DNA from: Isoetes taiwanensis
Lineage: Eukaryota; Streptophyta; Lycopodiopsida; Isoetales; Isoetaceae
DNA length: 64,000 nucleotides
Assembly: GCA_021234155.1 (NCBI GenBank)
Contig: JAJEKV010000289.1
Coordinates: 124,001-188,000 of the forward strand
Reading direction: 5' to 3'
Shown here: positions 61,491-64,000 of the stretch, one piece after another
Layout: every line of letters begins with the position of its first letter
Numbering within the stretch: the stretch's first letter is position 1
Position numbers and translations under genes: made by a program
The notes under the pieces: model-generated
What the model was told of the DNA's origin: nothing
Databases searched by the model: none
What the model saw: the letters and a program-made list of their open reading frames with translations, nothing else

Positions 61491-63517
61491 ACCGTTAAGT
61501 TCGGACACGTTCTCTTCTATGAAAGCTACCACATGGGTTTGATTCCTAACCTCAGTGGTTGCATCTGAGCTTGCATGATCATCCTGGCTGCTATCAGCAA
61601 CTGCCGCAGTCGTACCCCCAAGCTGGACATCACCAGTTGGAATGTTATCAAGCATGGACGCCAAATTTTTCTCCATGGTCTCACGTTCCCGCTCTAGCAT
61701 TTCGACCTTCTCCTCGGGGGTTGCATTGCTTTTTGAACATTCTGGAGTTGCACTCGGAGGCTTTTCTGAACTAGTATTCTGCTTCTGCCCTTTGTAAGGT
61801 ACCAAAGCCAACGGGTTTTTATCTTTGACAGGACCCCAATCAGCCGTGGCTAGTACCTTTTCGAAAAACACTTCAAGGAAATCCCTGGACTGGTCATCGT
61901 TGACGAAACTTAAACATCTTCTTGATGTCTTCAGGGCCTCTCTACCAATATACCCTCCAACATGCAATTCACAACAAGTGGTATCAAGTGGGGCAAATGC
62001 CTCAACAAGATAGCTTGCCAGATTCATTGCAAACCTATGTTTATTCAAGAGCCCCTTTTCTTTTGTCAGCAATTCCAGAGTGATGTCTTTCCGGTAGAGG
62101 TTAGGAACATCAAATTCCTCGCATTCATTTGCTTCATCCTCATCATCCACTTTGTAGAAGACATTTTTCAAGTTGGGTTCATCCAAAAGAAAACACTGCC
62201 ATGCACCTTTATCCGATGCCCCTTTGCTCTTAGCTACCTCATAGTCGTCATCTGGCACAAGGGATATCATTATGAAGATTATACAAGCGCTTTTATACTG
62301 CATCCTCAAATCAGTATCGTTTGTCTCAAAGAATAGAATAGAATAGAATATGATTTTATCGTCCACGGAGACCAACTGGCCTATGGGACCCAAGTACAAA
62401 GAGAGAGCAGCAGGCGTATTAGAGAAGAGAGCCTTCCCTAACGACCTTTAGGCATTCCAAGTCGTATGAAGCCACCAAAGCATGCATATGAGGCTCTCCT
62501 GGGGGGCATATGATGACAATAGTAAAGAGCTTCTGAGTTGTTAAGCCTATGCAGCTACTAAAAAAACTGTTGTACTCCTGTTGAGTCATCCCCTTTTCTC
62601 CTTTTGCAGTCCTACTATCCAATACAAACAGAGAAATATTACGAGGGCCTATTGTTGTATCGGGTAGGAGACTTTTATAGCCAGTAGAGACCAGGTATTG
62701 GAGTGCAGGTAAGTCACCACCAACATCTTTCAGGACGGCAACCTTTCTTCTCAGCTCAGCCATCACCTTATCGATAGCTTTGAGGTGTCTTTGTTGGTTC
62801 TTTGATTTCTGTTTTGCGTAAATTCCTTCGACCAAAAGACGTATTTCTTGATGTCATCAGCAGACACGCCATACTTGTCTAGCAGGCCGACTTCAGATAA
62901 TGTTACATCACCAGATAGCTTCTGAAGTTCTTCACCAACTGCTACCTTCATAACTCGCATGTTCTTTATATGAGTGCAACAATCAATGAAGGACATTTTG
63001 TCCTTAACCGAAGAAGCCTTCTTGTACAGAACTTCTTTGTTTATGAATTGATTTAACAACCAAATGATCTCATCATCTTGAAGGCCCTGTACTTTCCTCA
63101 TCTCGGTAGCCTTGAGATCAAATATTGAAGTATCTTGAGGAGGCACTTTCGTCCCATTGGGTCCGTAGGCTGTTTCGAGCATAAGCATCCCGAACTTCGT
63201 TCCACTTCGCCCGGACTTCGCCCTTAGCGAAGACGATCTTATAGGCATCTGTAGGACCTCTGGAAGCTGCTTCAAACGTCTCGCCTGCTTCCTCCCCAGT
63301 TTTTTTTTCCTGTTTTTTTGGCTCTTGGTTTCCTATCTTGGATGATAGTCTGAGCCAAGGTCTTTTCCAATGTCTTAAACTCCTCAGACTTCGTTCCTCC
63401 CTGTTTTGTTTGCAGGGGTCTTCCATATTCTATCCATTGCTGGCGGGCATGACGGAGTTGTTCCACGTAAGGGCTGCACGTGTAAGGAAAACATGTCACC
63501 AATATGAGGCGGGGCAT
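61476..63517 (-). pseudogene. Large unknown element protein, frameshifted and hit by a LINE tail
   Basis: Successive minus-strand frames form one gene. The start region (YVEQLRHARQQWIEYGRPLQ, about 63470) is basic. Next come AYKIVFAKGEVRAKWNEVRD (about 63250), then QDDEIIWLLNQFINKEVLYK and LSEVGLLDKYGVSADDIKKY (about 62890). After a shift near 62810: GPRNISLFVLDSRTAKGEKG, YNSFFSSCIGLT and FTIVIICPPGEPHMHALVAS. A LINE-A tail sits at 62328-62421. The frame resumes as ETNDTDLRMQYKSACIIFIM, then AFAPLDTTCCELHVGGYIGR, EALKTSRRCLSFVNDDQSRD, a coiled coil (EEKVEMLERERETMEKN) and a stop at 61476-61478. The 'GGYIGREALKTSRRCLSFVNDD' layout faintly resembles the last motif of DNA-methyltransferase-like folds, without the catalytic DPPY, so I leave the function open. 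Confidence 0.5.
62328..62421 (-). repeat. LINE-A 3' tail inserted in an element gene
   Basis: Plus strand reads AGAATAGAATAGAATATG ... CCAACTGGCCTATGGGACCC ... GCAGGCGTATTA, the reverse complement of the LINE-A 3' end. It interrupts the reading frame between GSL and ETNDTD. Confidence 0.9.
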
Positions 63518-63589
63518 ACAAAAATTAACCGCTTTTTTAGATCAAGCAAAAGGATAATCGAGGAACGTCAAAGGCGGCCCGTGCCAATT

Positions 63590-64000
63590 CGCACTGGTTG
63601 GAATTCATCATGCCGCCAATTCGGCGTGGCGTGAATTCATGCCGCCAATTATACCGGGGCGGTATTCGTCCATAATTGTCGCGATGAATACACGCCACGC
63701 CGCCAATTGCCAATGTACCGCATTTTGATCGCGATACGCTGGTAATTCGCTGGTATGTATTCATGCCGACACCGCTGGATGAATACACGCCAGCGCTGAA
63801 TTGGCAAAGATGAATTACGCCGCCAGTATGCCGACAATTCACGGCGTGTATTCGCCCCATGAATTGGCAAAGCATGAATACATGCCAGCGCCAATTAGCA
63901 ACGCGACCGCATTCGCTACCGGGCGCGTGTATTTGTTCACCGATGAAAATGCAAGACATTAGCAATTCGCCAAGTGGCGTGAATTCACGCCGACAACACC
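63590..64000. repeat. Array of GGCGTGAATTCACGCC-like palindromes (element Y), cut by window end
   Basis: About a dozen variants of GAATTCATGCCGCCAATT and ATTGGCGGCGTGAATTCA recur every 25-45 bp. Examples are at 63600 (GAATTCATCATGCCGCCAATT), 63628 (GTGAATTCATGCCGCC), 63684 (GAATACACGCCACGCCGCC), 63780 (GAATACACGCCAGCGC), 63870 (GAATACATGCCAGCGCC) and 63977 (GGCGTGAATTCACGCC). Half-sites are often inverted. The array continues past the window. Confidence 0.88.

Larger units (their letters stand above)
54709..64000. mobile_element. DNA transposon X (and possibly a second element Y), right end outside window
   Basis: Starts AACAAGGTGACC; GGAATCTTTCAAAGATTCC follows at about 54760, matching the termini of the 1317-12770 element. 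No matching right end is visible before 64000. It contains a DUF7869-like transposase (57939-55215, minus), an accessory gene (59637-60477, plus), a CTATGCGCGCATAG array (55060-60090), an FCP1-type gene and a larger minus-strand gene (61490-60661 and 63517-61476), and a different array at 63590-64000. The array motif changes at about 60.5 kb, and the intron of the FCP1-type gene carries the second motif. The right part may therefore be a separate element abutting X. Confidence 0.65.

Noticed and set aside
63537-63965. Minus-strand frames at the window end
   Set aside because: Translations of the palindrome array with no protein features.

Overview
The window is plant nuclear DNA from a very repeat-rich genome. 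I infer a land plant with a large genome, plausibly a fern or another seed-free vascular plant; the species cannot be fixed from the sequence. The grounds are one plant-type equilibrative nucleoside transporter (ENT) gene with a GT-AG intron, a decayed pentatricopeptide-repeat (PPR) gene, a Copia retrotransposon primed by initiator Met-tRNA, LINE-type retrotransposons, and long nested DNA transposons. Almost everything else is mobile DNA at different stages of decay. Some 1-nt frameshifts may be assembly errors rather than real lesions.

Layout. 580-14253 is a 5'-truncated LINE (family A) whose reverse transcriptase is split by an 11,454-bp DNA element (1317-12770; 30-bp terminal inverted repeats starting AACAARG, 4-bp target duplication TTTG). 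About 16980-39670 is a DNA transposon, here called R. It holds a decayed accessory gene, a small DUF8039-like exon and a DUF7869-like transposase gene. That transposase is split by a Copia element (23873-38581, target duplication TGATG). The Copia in turn carries a 281-bp MITE in gag (28122-28402) and an 8,173-bp DNA transposon, here called D (28804-36976), in its 5' LTR. A later 1.38-kb tandem duplication (36345-39117) copied the D end, LTR end and transposase junction. 40035-45175 holds LINE family B fragments in an older segmental duplication whose partner is at 48718-50660. 45232-45983 is a Harbinger-like MITE, 46242-47768 the ENT gene, and 51500-53340 the PPR pseudogene. From 54709 to the window end lies another element, or two abutting ones (X and Y). 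It carries a second DUF7869-like transposase, an acidic/basic accessory protein, an FCP1/HAD-type phosphatase and a larger unknown protein.

Most interesting signal. Each large DNA element carries its own array of short repeats in its introns and intergenic DNA: GGTATAAATTTATACC (1317 element), CTCGACTCGCGAGTCGAG (R), CTATGCGCGCATAG (X) and GGCGTGAATTCACGCC-like (Y), all palindromic, plus a CCACATGG-rich array (D). The architecture, a transposase plus accessory genes plus family-specific repeat arrays, resembles the Arabidopsis VANDAL elements, whose VANC protein binds motif arrays to counter silencing. The protein families here look different. I propose, as inference, that these are binding arrays for element-encoded proteins (transposase or anti-silencing factor) that diversify rapidly between related families.
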